Source of the DNA: Tragulus kanchil | Taxonomy: Eukaryota > Chordata > Mammalia > Artiodactyla > Tragulidae | DNA: 64,000 nucleotides | Reading direction: 5' to 3' | Assembly (NCBI GenBank): GCA_022376925.1 | Contig: JAIOJX010000006.1 | Location: 55,337,658-55,401,657 of the forward strand | Part shown: piece by piece, positions 38,125-49,042 of the stretch | Position numbering within the stretch: the first letter of the stretch is position 1 | Layout of the letters: each line of letters opens with the position of its first letter | Position numbers and translations under genes: made by a program | Notes under the pieces: generated by a model | What the model was told of the DNA's origin: nothing | Databases searched by the model: none | The model's input: only the letters and a program-made list of their open reading frames with translations

Positions 38125-38455
38125 GGCTTCCCCCGGTGGTCCAGTGGGTAAGGACACTGCCTTGCAATGCAAGGGGCGCCGGTTCGATCCCTGGCCTGGG
38201 AAGATCCCACGTGCGGTGGAGTGGCTGGACCGATGTGTCCAGTTACCCAGCCGGAGCTCTGGAGCGCATGTGCCCAGAGCCGGTGCTCTGTAACAACAGA
38301 CGCCACCGCGATGGGAGGCCCACAGGAGCCAAAGAACAAAGATGGATGAAACTAGAGAAATGAAAGACCAATAGAAGTGGCCCGACCGCTCCCCTCCCTC
38401 CCCAATCCGACCCCCGCCCAAAATAAATAAATAAATAAATCTTTAAAAAGAAAAA
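38125..38455 (+). mobile_element. CHR-type tRNA-derived SINE
   Basis: Plus-strand element. The head contains GGTTCGATCC, which resembles a tRNA/pol III B box. The body is followed by the AAAGAACAAAGATGGATGAA tail, a pyrimidine-rich segment and an (AAAT)n end. A perfect 14 bp target-site duplication, AAGAACAAGTCAGG, lies at 38111-38124 and 38456-38469. Many CpGs are intact, suggesting a young insertion. Confidence 0.9.
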
Positions 38456-38654
38456 AAGAACAAGTCAGGTCAGCTGAGGCTTATTTTCTTTTGCTAAAGG
38501 CAACTATTTGGCAAGGAACCAAATCAAACAAAATACCAGTTAATAGGAAATTCTGCCATTAGGAATCCCAGTGCCCTTCCCAGGTATGGAATCTAAGTCT
38601 TGAGAGTAGAAATCAGGATATGGTCTAAGAGCAGCATGAAAAATGTATGGGACT

Positions 38655-39150
38655 TCTTTTTAAAATTTTTCCAGCTTTTGGGGGGAATAAATATAAAATT
38701 GTATATATTTAAAGTGTACATGATGATTCTATATACATATATATCTTGAAATGATTACCAAACTCAACAAGAAGTTAAATAACACATCTTTTAGCTTTTT
38801 CTTAAAAACTTTTTTATGATGAAAATGTTTAATAAGAGCTACCCTCAGTAAATTTCAAGTACATGATACTGTATTATTAACCATATTCACCCTATGTACA
38901 TAGGATCTTTGTACCCTTTGACCTGCATCTCCCTGTTGTACCCACCCTAATCCCTGGCCACCATCATTCTACTCTGTTTCTATGAGGATAATTTTTTTTG
39001 GTACCATATATATATATCACACAGTATGTCTCTGTCTGAATTATTTCACTTACCATTATGTCCTCCAGGTTTATCCATGTTGTTGCAAATAGTAGGATTT
39101 TCTTCTTTCTAAAGTTGAATAATATTCCATTGTGTATCACTGTGTGTGTG
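38655..39150 (-). mobile_element. Old L1 LINE 3' relic (antisense)
   Basis: Diverged series including CTCAGTAAATTTCAAGTACA, GACCTGCATCTCCCTGTTGT, TATTTCACTTACCATTATGT and GAATAATATTCCATTGTGTA. Ends in a TA microsatellite. Confidence 0.65.
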
Positions 39151-39242
39151 TATATATATATGTATATATAATATATGTGCATATGTTGTATATATCTATA
39201 TATCTATATCTATATCTATCTATCTATATATATATATATAAA
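39150..39242. repeat. TG/TA/TATC microsatellite
   Basis: TGTGTGTGTATATATATATG grading into TATC and TA units, at the end of an L1 relic. Confidence 0.9.
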
Positions 39243-39244
39243 CA

Positions 39245-39540
39245 TGTATGGACAAGTGTATGAATGCCAAAGGGGGAAGGAAGGAGGTGAATTGGGAGAT
39301 TGGGATTAACACATGTACACCACTATGTATAAGATAGATAACTAATGAGAAACTACTGTATAGCAGAGGGAACCCTACTTGGTGCTCTGTGATGACCAAA
39401 ATGGGAAAAAAATCCAAAAAAATAAGAGACATGTATGTATATATGTATTTATATGTGTATGATTCACTTTACTGTATAGAAGAAACTAACACAATATTGT
39501 AAAACAACTATGCTCCGACAATTACTTTTTTTTAAAAAAA
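39245..39540 (+). mobile_element. L1 LINE 3' end (sense) with A-rich tail
   Basis: Contains CACTATGTATAAGATAGATA, ACTACTGTATAGCAGAGGGA and AACACAATATTGTAAAACAAC and ends in an A run at 39534-39541, the order seen at sense L1 3' ends. The last part recurs at 40556-40682. Confidence 0.65.
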
Positions 39541-41673
39541 ATCATGACTCTTACTGCTTGCTGTATCCAAAGGACCCATCTTAGTTTTTTTTCTTTCAAA
39601 TTCTATTGACAGTTGATGTTATTGATTACTACCTCCCTTTTGGCCCCATGACTCTCCTCTCTGTCCATTTTTCCTCTTCTCTGATTGCTATATTCAGTCT
39701 CTTCCTTGTCAAACCACATCTTGAATGGCAGAGCTCTCCCATTTTTCCAGCTCTTCTTTCCTGGAAGAATCCATCCAATGCGGCAATTCAGTTTCTACCT
39801 TTTTGTGGTTGGTGGCCATCCTTTTATATGGTTGAAGTCTCCCCTCTTTCCTAAAACTCTGGGCTTATAATTCTAAATATTGTCAGGAGCTCACCATGTA
39901 TGACCCAGGTCAGTTTTTGGAATATCTGTGGTTTTCATTCTTTCTCATTCCAATGGTTACAATCTTGTTGATTCATACCTAAAATGTTTTTCTACTGTTG
40001 ATGTTCCTGGTAATCAGCCAATGCTCTTAGCCTGATCTAGGCCTTGTGATATCTTGCATGGCTTATTAAAGTAATTTCTCAACTGAACTTACTGCTTATG
40101 GTTCCTCTCTGACACAGTTACATCAGTGTTATATTTTTTACATGCTTTAACACATGATACTCCTCACCATGACTACACCAACTCTAGCATTCGCCATCCT
40201 CCCGCCTCTAAGAGTTCCCTCTTTAAAGACCAGCTCTTCTGTTCTACCGCCTCTGAAGGCTGACTTTATTTATTTTCAGTGAATTTATTTTCCCTATTAA
40301 TTTTCCTAAGGCAGAGTCTACTTACCTTTGAACAATTCTCTGAAATTAGCTTCACTTTTATAACTCTGCATTATTATTTTTTTTTCCTATTCTAATGTAA
40401 GGTCCTTGAGGCCCCAAGCACCGTGTACGGTAGTATTCTGAAGCTTGTCTGTTCGCTGAACACTCTGGTATCCTGAACCAGCTTTCTGCAGTTTTATTTG
40501 CTATGAGATGTCCCTAGCAACAGCACAGCTTTTGGTATCCTTCCAAATCATGACTTCAAAAAATAAGAGACATGTATGTATATATGTATTTATATGTGTA
40601 TGATTCACTTTACTGTATAGAAGAAACTAACACAATATTGTAAAACAACTATGCTCCGACAATTACTTTTTTTTAAAAAAAATCATGACTCTTACTGCTT
40701 GCTGTATCCAAAGGACCCATCTTAGCTTTTTTTCTTTCAAATTCTATTGACAGTTGATGTTATTGATTACTACCTCCCTTTTGGCCCCATGACTCTCCTC
40801 TCTGTCCATTTTTCCTCTTCTCTGATTGCTACATTCAGTCTCTTCCTTGTCAAACCACATCTTGAATGGCAGAGCTCTCCCATTTTTCCAGCTCTTCTTT
40901 CCTGGAAGAATCCATCCAATGCGGCAATTCAGTTTCTACCTTTTTGTGGTTGGTGGCCATCCTTTTATATGGTTGAAGTCTCCCCTCTTTCCTAAAACTC
41001 TGGGCTTATAATTCTAAATATTGTCAGGAGCTCACCATGTATGACCCAGGTCAGTTTTTGGAATATCTGTGGTTTTCATTCTTTCTCATTCCAATGGTTA
41101 CAATCTTGTTGATTCATACCTAAAATGTTTTTCTACTGTTGATGTTCCTGGTAATCAGCCAATGCTCTTAGCCTGATCTAGGCCTTGTGATATCTTGCAT
41201 GGCTTATTAAAGTAATTTCTCAACTGAACTTACTGCTTATGGTTCCTCTCTGACACAGTTACATCAGTGTTATATTTTTTACATGCTTTAACACATGATA
41301 CTCCTCACCATGACTACACCAACTCTAGCATTCGCCATCCTCCCGCCTCTAAGAGTTCCCTCTTTAAAGACCAGCTCTTCTGTTCTACCGCCTCTGAAGG
41401 CTGACTTTATTTATTTTCAGTGAATTTATTTTCCCTATTAATTTTCCTAAGGCAGAGTCTACTTACCTTTGAACAATTCTCTGAAATTAGCTTCACTTTT
41501 ATAACTCTGCATTATTATTTTTTTTTCCTATTCTAATGTAAGGTCCTTGAGGCCCCAAGCATCGTGTACGGTAGTATTCTGAAGCTTGTCTGTTCGCTGA
41601 ACACTCTGGTATCCTGAACCAGCTTTCTGCAGTTTTATTTGCTATGAGATGTCCCTAGCAACAGCACAGCTTT
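39415..41673. repeat. Direct duplication 13 (copies 39415-40532 and 40556-41673)
   Basis: Offset is exactly 1141 bp throughout, so no net indel. Three T/C or C/T differences were read (ttagT/Cttt, gctaT/Cattc, agcaC/Tcgtg). An L1 3' end with A-rich tail is duplicated at its start. Confidence 0.95.
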
Positions 41674-42360
41674 ATGGCTGAGAGTGTCAGTGGTACAGAT
41701 TCTACTCTGCTTTAGAGTAGGACGCTAGTATTCAGTAAAGGCAAAGAAAAAGTAGCCAAGGTTACCCTGCCTCTCCATATATGAACTTGGGCAGGTGCTG
41801 CTTCCTGAGACTCAGGTCATAGATAAAATGAGCATAATAGTTATACAAACTTTGTTGGGCCAGACACACACACACACACACACACGCACACACATGAGCT
41901 CAGTATTTCCTCGTTATTTCTAGATTTATTGCCTGAAAGGCTGAAGTGGATGGTGTATGAGAAGGGTACTGTGTTCCATTCCGAACATCCCAGATTCTCT
42001 GATACTCTTCCTTGGTGGGTCCTGAAGAATCGTTGGAAATCCTCAGATTTCCAGTCAGTTGCTTAGAAAACCGATCAGTATCTTCAAAACTACAGGTAAG
42101 TCCCAACATCTTCCTCCGGAACCATTTATTTTACCTTATTTTGTGATTTGAGAGCCTCCACGTTTTTGAATCACCAAGGTGGTTAGAAAGGTCCTGCGCT
42201 TGAGAAATCTTTCCTTTGTTGGTGAATCTCAGCCCCAGGCCCCGCATCTGGGCACCTAGCATCCTTAGGCCCATGGTTTATGTGCAAAGGGCGCTTTTTT
42301 GAGTTCAAAGCCGAGACTCGGTTCTTCAGATCCTGCAGGTGTGTTTCACACATCCCCTTT
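41674..42360 (+). other. SYT9 upstream flank with a consensus splice-donor-like site
   Basis: Present once, between duplication 13 and the CpG island. It holds the CA microsatellite and the string TACAG/GTAAGTCCC, a perfect donor consensus with GT at 42096-42097. No matching upstream exon is evident, so this may be chance. Confidence 0.4.
41865..41894. repeat. (CA)n microsatellite
   Basis: Twelve or so CA units with one CG interruption, about 500 bp before the SYT9 CpG island. Present once. Confidence 0.9.
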
Positions 42361-42740
42361 CGACCAACGCACCCAAGAACATGCCTTGGACTCCCACTGC
42401 GGGGTGCGGTGGGAGAGGGGGTGGGTTTGCCTCTGGACGGAGCGCGCACCCGTTTACAGTATTGCCAAACCTGGGCGCGGCTGCTCTGAGCACTTGGTCC
42501 CGTGCGGAGTCCGGCTTTCCTCCCGGAGCCCGCGAGCGCCCCCACCCCTCGCCCGCGCTCAGGCCGGGACAGCCGGAATCCTACCCCTGACCCGCCCCGC
42601 CCCCCGGCGGCCGCGAGTGGCGGGCGGAGCGCTAGGAGAGAGGCGCGCTGGGCTGTGCGGCGCCGCCTCTGGGTGCCGGGGGAGGTACGGAGGGGCCGGG
42701 CGGGAGAGAGAGAAAGCTCGACCCGCTGGCCGAGAGCTAC

Positions 42741-42842
42741 ATGCAACCGGTGGGAGGCCGGGCCGACTCGGGCTGGGGCTCGGGCGGTTTCTCCGCGGGT
42801 CCCTGGCGGCGAGCGCGGACGGGCCGGAGGCGGCGGCTCTGA
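42741..42842 (+). promoter_or_regulatory. Upstream ORF in the presumed SYT9 5' leader
   Basis: An ATG at 42741 opens 33 codons and stops at TGA 42840-42842, in the same frame as the SYT9 ATG and 66 nt before it. It recurs in the second copy of the island. If transcription begins upstream of 42741 this would be a translated uORF candidate. The transcription start cannot be read from the sequence, so the leader boundary is an inference. Confidence 0.4.
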
Positions 42843-42895
42843 GCCGGCAGGCGGAGGGTTGTCTCCCGCGCCCGCCTGCCCGGCTCGGTCCGAGG

Positions 42896-42898
42896 ATG
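42896..42898 (+). promoter_or_regulatory. Out-of-frame upstream ATG overlapping the SYT9 start
   Basis: This ATG lies 13 nt before the SYT9 ATG, in another frame, with A at -3. Its frame reads through the whole exon and first stops at 43055-43057, just past the splice donor, so it overlaps the main coding start. Ribosomes starting here would miss the SYT9 ATG. Leaky scanning or a downstream transcription start would avoid it. Confidence 0.45.
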
Positions 42899-42908
42899 CG
42901 GGGGGGCG

Positions 42909-43053
42909 ATGCCCGGGGCCAGGGACGCGCTCTGTCACCAGGCGCTGCAGCTGCTGGCCGAGCTCTGTGCCCGCGGGGCCCTGGAGCACGACAGCTGCCA
43001 GGATTTCATCTACCACCTGCGGGACCGTACCAGACCCCGGCTTCGCGACCCAG
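42909..43053 (+). CDS. SYT9: Synaptotagmin-9, first coding exon (copy 1)
   Basis: The ATG opens 48 codons plus one base (145 nt), then CAG/GTGAGT, a strong phase-1 splice donor. The peptide starts MPGARDALCHQALQLLAELC and ends RDRTRPRLRDP, which I recognise as the N-terminus of mammalian synaptotagmin-9. The leftover G would start the Asp codon that follows RLRDP in the protein as I remember it. Synaptotagmin-9 is a vesicle-membrane calcium sensor for regulated exocytosis with a short lumenal N-terminus, one membrane span and tandem C2 domains. Only the lumenal part is here, with cysteines at residues 9, 20 and 30. The start has G at -3 and sits in a CpG island. I remember Ala where this copy has Thr41. 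Later exons are outside the window. The exon recurs 1107 bp downstream with the same coding bases. Confidence 0.86.
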
Positions 43054-44015
43054 GTGAGTGCCGCCACCGGTGCCGGGTGCGACCCCAGGGCCCTTGGCTG
43101 GGAGTTGGGGCCGCGCCGGGGCCTGAGGCAGGGGAGCGAGCCGTACTGGAGGAGTAGGGCGGGTGACCACTGAGCTAGGAGAGGGGACCAGGCACCAGAG
43201 CACCGTGGCCTGATGCTGGACCCTGGCGGGGAGCCAGGCGGAGGCTGCTGCGTGAAGGCCGAGTCCGGATGGGCTGATGCGGGGTTGGAGGGACCACGCC
43301 CGTCACCTGCGCTCCCGTTCCCCTGGCCCCTGGGGCGGCTCCCGAGCTACGAACCCACTTCCCGGGCTCAGCGTTCCGGGCAAGGAGAGGCCGCGGCTGC
43401 CTTGCGAGTCTGGGGAAGGGGGACGAGGCCAGAGGAAACTCTGGCAAGTTGGGAGTTGAGGATGGCCCAGGACGGCCCCGGGCTGCCCCCCCCCTTTGCG
43501 GACTCCCACTGCGGGTGCGGTGGGAGAGGGGGTTTGCCTCTGGACGGAGCGCGCACCCGTTTACAGTATTCCCAAACCTGGGCGCGGCTGCTCTGAGCAC
43601 TTGGTCCCGTGCGGAGTCCGGCTTTCCTCCCGGAGCCCGCGAGCGCCCCCACCCCTCGCCCGCGCTCAGGCCGGGACAGCCGGAATCCTACCCCTGACCC
43701 GCCCCGCCCCCCGGCGGCCGCGAGTGGCGGGCGGAGCGCTAGGAGAGAGGCGCGCTGGGCTGTGCGGCGCCGCCTCTGGGTGCCGGGGGAGGTACGGAGG
43801 GGCCGGGCGGGAGAGAGAGAAAGCTCGACCCGCTGGCCGAGAGCTACATGCAACCGGTGGGAGGCCGGGCCGACTCGGGCTGGGGCTCGGGCGGTTTCTC
43901 CGCGGGTCCCTGGCGGCGAGCGCGGACGGGCCGGAGGCGGCGGCTCTGAGCCGGCAGGCGGAGGGTTGTCTCCCGCGCCCGCCTGCCCGGCTCGGTCCGA
44001 GGATGCGGGGGGGCG

Positions 44016-44160
44016 ATGCCCGGGGCCAGGGACGCGCTCTGTCACCAGGCGCTGCAGCTGCTGGCCGAGCTCTGTGCCCGCGGGGCCCTGGAGCACGACA
44101 GCTGCCAGGATTTCATCTACCACCTGCGGGACCGTACCAGACCCCGGCTTCGCGACCCAG
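44016..44160 (+). CDS. SYT9: Synaptotagmin-9, first coding exon (copy 2, probable assembly duplicate)
   Basis: This encodes the same 48 residues and has the same CAG/GTGAGT donor as the copy at 42909. It lies inside the second copy of a 1.1 kb duplication that also repeats the promoter island and the start of the intron. Because 21 other unrelated 1.1 kb segments in the window are doubled in the same way, I take this as an unmerged contig overlap, not a second first exon. Nothing in the sequence says which copy is the better read. This one runs uninterrupted into unique downstream sequence (after 44593), while the other has the uninterrupted upstream flank. Confidence 0.8.
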
Positions 44161-44759
44161 GTGAGTGCCGCCACCGGTGCCGGGTGCGACCCCAGGGCCC
44201 TTGGCTGGGAGTTGGGGCCGCGCCGGGGCCTGAGGCAGGGGAGCGAGCCGTACTGGAGGAGTAGGGCGGGTGACCACTGAGCTAGGAGAGGGGACCAGGC
44301 ACCAGAGCACCGTGGCCTGATGCTGGACCCTGGCGGGGAGCCAGGCGGAGGCTGCTGCGTGAAGGCCGAGTCCGGATGGGCTGATGCGGGGTTGGAGGGA
44401 CCACGCCCGTCACCTGCGCTCCCGTTCCCCTGGCCCCTGGGGCGGCTCCCGAGCTACGAACCCACTTCCCGGGCTCAGCGTTCCGGGCAAGGAGAGGCCG
44501 CGGCTGCCTTGCGAGTCTGGGGAAGGGGGACGAGGCCAGAGGAAACTCTGGCAAGTTGGGAGTTGAGGATGGCCCAGGACGGCCCCGGGCTGCAGCTGAA
44601 TCCCACCGGGCCCTCCAGTCCCTCCCCCCGGGGAGTCTGTTTCGTTTCCCCAGACTCGGGTGAGAAGGGCGTGGCGGGAGCCGGCTCCCAGGAGCTCCGG
44701 GTCCTGGGCAGCCGGGCCTGAACCTGTTCCCTCCGGGTCTGTCGGCGCAGAGAGACCTG

Positions 44760-46732
44760 GGCCTGGGCGCCCGGCTCGACCAGCTCTCGCTGCCAGGCAT
44801 ACGGAGGTCGAAGGACTCACCAGTCATGCCTTGTGCACCTACAGTTATTCTTAGTGAAAGTTTCGAAGCTCTAAACTTTGGAAAGTTCATTTATTGTGGC
44901 CTTTGACCAATTAAGGTTGGAAGAGGAAGTTTTAGTGAAGCGTTTGCCCTTCCCCAAGTGTCCTGGGTCTCTCAAACAGCTTCTCATCCACTGCTGGTTA
45001 TTGGGAGACACATTCCTTCCAAATGTTTACTTGAGGTTCCTCTCACCTTGAAGAATCATTTTCTCAAATAGTCTCTCAACCTCAGTACTAAAACAAACAA
45101 ACAAACAGAAAAGCATAATGTGATCGTGTTGTTAAAGATGGGGTAAGAAGATGGCCCTTCCCCTGATACTCCTGTGTATAAATACTGGAAATGAGCTGTT
45201 GGTGTGCAAATTATCTAGTATGAATTTTCCTCATTTTAAGCCAGTCCATTGCATAAAAATGCATTTACTCAAGAGTGAATTAGAGATTTATTTGATTCAT
45301 AAAGAGATTTATTCTGAGCCTGAGTTAAATAGCATTTCCTTGATAGTATATCCAAAATGGGTCTGTGGGATGAAGAGAAAGTATCTGTTAAAAGTTGATA
45401 TCAGCTTTTCTCTACCCAAAGGCTTTCAGAAAAGATAACTGTTCCCTATTGCCTGTGGTTATATTAATTAAGTGTATGGGATTATCACTAATGTGTTAAC
45501 TCAAGAAATAAGTCAAGAAATGCTGTTGATTGCTTAAGGTTTCCCCCAGAGGTTTAATACCCAGCTTTTGGGTGGCTCCTTGCTGGACTTAGGTGCTACA
45601 CAGACTGCGGACAGGAACAAGAGCACTTCATTCATCAATGGGTAGGGGGTGGGGTGCCTTGGATGATGTCCTCACTGGGGAAAGTTCTGTCCTTAGCAGC
45701 AGGAATGAGAAAATTATCTAGCTTGTTTCACCCAAAGCAAGTGTTAGTCTTGCAACATGTCACTTCCTTGCCAGTGCCTGTGCCCCTCAGGAGTTCCCAT
45801 TGTTATCAGGCATAAGCCTGATTTACGAGAGAATATGGATGAGGCCTCTCACCGAGTTGCACTTTTAACATGCCACATCTGTTTGGCTGATGTCTGTGCC
45901 TCTGCTCCTTGTAATCTACGAGCCGGATCCCAAACTGCTAGGTGTTCCTCAAGCCGTGCACTGAGAAGCCCTTCAGAAGGTGCATCTGATTCCTTGGCTG
46001 AGAAATAGCCACAGATACAGAGTATGCCATACTACTCTGTGAGTTCCTGAAAGCACTGCTGTGTTATGCTAAACTAGGGCAGGGCCCCATGACCCTCTGG
46101 ATCTTTAGTTTATGGTCCAGAAGTAGCCTGTTTATGAGGTAGACGTGGGGAGGGAGTACTGTGAGTACAAGATCAGAGGAACTGAGACTGAAGCCCCTAT
46201 TCAAGGTGTACCTTCTCTTCTGGCCCTTCAGCTCAGGCTAGAATCTCTCTTCACTCCCCATCTTTCTTTATATACCCACATTAATTCTTACATCAAATAC
46301 ATTTATTTGCATCCCTCTAAAGCTGTTTGGTTGTCCAAAAGAAGAGTGCCTTTAATTTCTGAGCCTTAAAAGCTGAGTGGTTGGAGTAGCTGCACTGCCC
46401 AAAGGTTTTGAATGGTATGCATGCTGTTGTGTAGTGGGAGCCAGAGCAGCCATGCACAGCAGCAGCCCTGGTACATGGGTCCCTAGAGCAGGTCAGCTGT
46501 ATAAATGGGTGATTTCCTTTTCAATAAAGGAGCCCACTTGAATGCCATCTTTCAGCTTTTTCTGTCCATTGTCCATCCCTGGATACTTAATGGTAACTAG
46601 GTTTTCTCAAGCCCAACTGAGGAACTTTAGCTTTGAAAGGAGAAAACAGATATAATTCCCTATGGATAGCACAGTAACACTGCATGTAGTGTGTTTGTTC
46701 ATTTTTTTTCAGAGGTGGGGTAAGTCTGGGTC
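44760..46732 (+). other. Presumed start of SYT9 intron 1
   Basis: GC content falls to normal just after the island. Present once, with an (AAAC)n stretch at about 45090-45107 and no second exon: nothing encodes the hydrophobic span expected next in SYT9. The 95- and 83-codon plus-strand frames at 45151 and 45757 match nothing I recognise. Confidence 0.55.
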
Positions 46733-46858
46733 GCAGACCATTAGACTATCAGAAAGGCTTTTCTTTGCAGTGCTCTGATGTGGGAGTACAGCTCTAGTCT
46801 TCCTAACTTGATATTTAGAGAGAATTTAGTGGAAGTGTGACTTTTTAAAATGAGGCTG

Positions 46859-47188
46859 GGGCTTCCCTGGTGGTCCAGTGGGTAAGGACACCGCCTTGCA
46901 GTGCAAGGGGCGCTGGTTCTATCTCTGGCCTGGGAAGATTCCACGTGCCGCGGAGCGGCTGGATCGATGTGTCCAATTACCGAGCCGGAGCTCTGGAGCG
47001 CATGCGCCCAGAGCCGGCACTCTGCGTCAACAGAGGCCACCGCGATGGGAGGCCCACAGGAGCCAAAGAACAAAGACGGATGGAAAATAGACAAATGAAA
47101 GACCAATAGAAGCGGCCCACCCGCTTCCACCTCCCTCCCCACCCCCCCCAATAAATCAATAAATAAATGTTTAAAAAAAGAATAAAAT
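46859..47188 (+). mobile_element. CHR-type tRNA-derived SINE
   Basis: Plus-strand, CpG-rich and full length with a poly-C stretch and an AATAAAT end. The target-site duplication is AAAATGAGGCTG, 46847-46858 and 47189-47200. Open frames across it on both strands are SINE sequence, not genes. Confidence 0.9.
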
Positions 47189-47365
47189 AAAATGAGGCTG
47201 AAGTCATAAAGTGCCTCATCCAGTCTTTCATCTGTACCAACTATGGGAAGTAAAGTGTGGATCTTGAAGCTGAGGGTGAGCATTTTTCTGTAGAGAGAAA
47301 TTAGAACCCTTCTGCTAGGCATCATTGTGTTGTTTTCATAAATTGGCAAAGTCAAGCATTAACTT

Positions 47366-47783
47366 GTGAATTTCAGCAAATAGCCTTCACATCAGAGAGA
47401 AGACCAAGTGCAAAGGTCCTGAGATAGGAGTATCCTTGATGTTATTCAAGGAATAGATGAGTTTAAGAGTGACTGGCACAGAGCAAATACAATAGAGAAT
47501 GACAAGAAATATGGTTAATGGCTGAAAGGGGGAGATCACTTAGGGTCTTTAAACCATTACAAGGACTTTGGTTTTTCCTCTGAGAAGGGGTTGAACAGAG
47601 AAGTGGCAATACTTTGGTTGGTGTGTTGAGAAAATGCTCTTGAAAACCAAGGGAAAAGACAGGGAAACTTGCTTCCAGGCTTCTCCAGTAATCTAGACAG
47701 AGGGGACAGTGGATACAGTGTGAAGATAGAGTGCTAGGATTTGTTGATGAAATGGATGTGCAGGGTGAGACACTGAGGTGTTG
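47366..47783 (+). mobile_element. L2-like relic, recurs and continues at 48460-48910
   Basis: CAAAGGTCCTGAGATAGGAG, ATTACAAGGACTTTGGTTTT, CTCCAGTAATCTAGACAGAG and TAGGATTTGTTGATGAAATG are landmarks of a common old mammalian LINE-type repeat. The minus-strand open frame at 47463-47831 is chance. Confidence 0.45.
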
Positions 47784-47948
47784 GAAATTTTGAAACTGTT
47801 CATCAGAAGGGGGGTTCTGGGTGCAGACCATTAGACTATCAGAAAGGCTTTTCTTTGCAGTGCTCTGATGTGGGAGTACAGCTCTAGTCTTCCTAACTTG
47901 ATATTTAGAGAGAATTTAGTGGAAGTGTGACTTTTTAAAATGAGGCTG

Positions 47949-48281
47949 GGGCTTCCCTGGTGGTCCAGTGGGTAAGGACACCGCCTTGCAGTGCAAGGGG
48001 CGCTGGTTCTATCTCTGGCCTGGGAAGATTCCACGTGCCGCGGAGCGGCTGGATCGATGTGTCCAATTACCGAGCCGGAGCTCTGGAGCGCATGCGCCCA
48101 GAGCCGGCACTCTGCGTCAACAGAGGCCACCGCGATGGGAGGCCCACAGGAGCCAAAGAACAAAGACGGATGGAAAATAGACAAATGAAAGACCAATAGA
48201 AGCGGCCCACCCGCTTCCACCTCCCCCCCCACCCCCCCCCCCAATAAATCAATAAATAAATGTTTAAAAAAAGAATAAAAT
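47949..48281 (+). mobile_element. CHR-type SINE, second copy within duplication 15
   Basis: Same insertion as 46859-47188, with the same target-site duplication (47937-47948 and 48282-48293). It differs mainly by longer C runs near 48225-48241. Confidence 0.88.
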
Positions 48282-49042
48282 AAAATGAGGCTGAAGTCAT
48301 AAAGTGCCTCATCCAGTCTTTCATCTGTACCAACTATGGGAAGTAAAGTGTGGATCTTGAAGCTGAGGGTGAGCATTTTTCTGTAGAGAGAAATTAGAAC
48401 CCTTCTGCTAGGCATCATTGTGTTGTTTTCATAAATTGGTAAAGTCAAGCATTAACTTGTGAATTTCAGCAAATAGCCTTCACATCAGAGAGAAGACCAA
48501 GTGCAAAGGTCCTGAGATAGGAGTATCCTTGATGTTATTCAAGGAATAGATGAGTTTAAGAGTGACTGGCACAGAGCAAATACAATAGAGAATGACAAGA
48601 AATATGGTTAATGGCTGAAAGGGGGAGATCACTTAGGGTCTTTAAACCATTACAAGGACTTTGGTTTTTCCTCTGAGAAGGGGTTGAACAGAGAAGTGGC
48701 AATACTTTGGTTGGTGTGTTGAGAAAATGCTCTTGAAAACCAAGGGGAAAAGACAGGGAAACTTGCTTCCAGGCTTCTCCAGTAATCTAGACAGAGGGGA
48801 CAGTGGATACAGTGTGAAGATAGAGTGCTAGGATTTGTTGATGAAATGGATGTGCAGGGTGAGACACTGAGGTGTTGAGGATGACATCAAGGCTTTCTGA
48901 CTTTAGCTGTTCCATTTTATGTATAGGGCAAGACTTTAGGAAAGCAGAGTTGGAGTGGGGAGGAAAATAAGGAAGTATTTTTATTTTATTAAATTTTTGT
49001 TTATTAAAGATTTTTTGTACATAGTAGATGTACAAAGGCTTT

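Larger units (their letters stand above)
42388..44593. repeat. Direct duplication 14, SYT9 first exon (copies 42388-43486 and 43500-44593)
   Basis: Offset is 1112 bp at the start and 1107 bp after G-run losses in the first 60 bp of copy 2. A G/C difference is seen in tattGccaa/tattCccaa. The seam is a run of nine or more C followed by TTTGC. It duplicates the island, leader, exon 1 and donor. Confidence 0.95.
42360..44760 (+). promoter_or_regulatory. SYT9: SYT9 CpG island and promoter region (artificially doubled)
   Basis: Base composition changes abruptly from AT-rich flank to very GC-rich, CpG-dense DNA at about 42360 and returns at about 44760. GC boxes (CCGCCCCGCCCCC type) lie near 42593 and recur near 43700. 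No TATA box is evident, as is usual for CpG-island promoters. Positions 42388-43486 and 43500-44593 are two copies of one segment, so the true island is about 1.3 kb, not 2.4 kb. Long open frames on both strands here, up to 294 codons on the minus strand, come from the scarcity of stop codons in GC-rich DNA and are not genes. Confidence 0.8.
46733..48877. repeat. Direct duplication 15 (copies 46733-47783 and 47823-48877)
   Basis: Offset is 1090-1094 bp. A CHR SINE with its target-site duplication is copied whole. The main differences are C-run lengths in the SINE (near 47140 and 48225). Confidence 0.95.

Noticed and set aside
38125..38200. A genuine tRNA gene suggested by the B-box-like GGTTCGATCC
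   Set aside because: The sequence continues into a SINE body and A-rich tail and does not fold as a complete tRNA by eye. Such pol III boxes are expected in the tRNA-derived head of this SINE.
38058..38363. Plus-strand open frames of 60-101 codons near 38.1 kb with counterparts on the other strand
   Set aside because: They coincide with a CHR SINE flanked by a perfect 14 bp target-site duplication. Similar peptides arise from every CHR copy in the window.
42183..43067. 294-codon open frame on the minus strand across the CpG island
   Set aside because: It is antisense to the SYT9 exon in very GC-rich DNA, where stop codons are rare. It uses Pro/Arg/Ala/Gly-rich sequence with no recognisable domain, and the same region is open in several other frames.
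46741..48448. Pair of about 200-codon minus-strand frames at 46741 and 47831
   Set aside because: Most of each frame is the complement of a CHR SINE with intact target-site duplications. The two are one locus seen twice through duplication 15.
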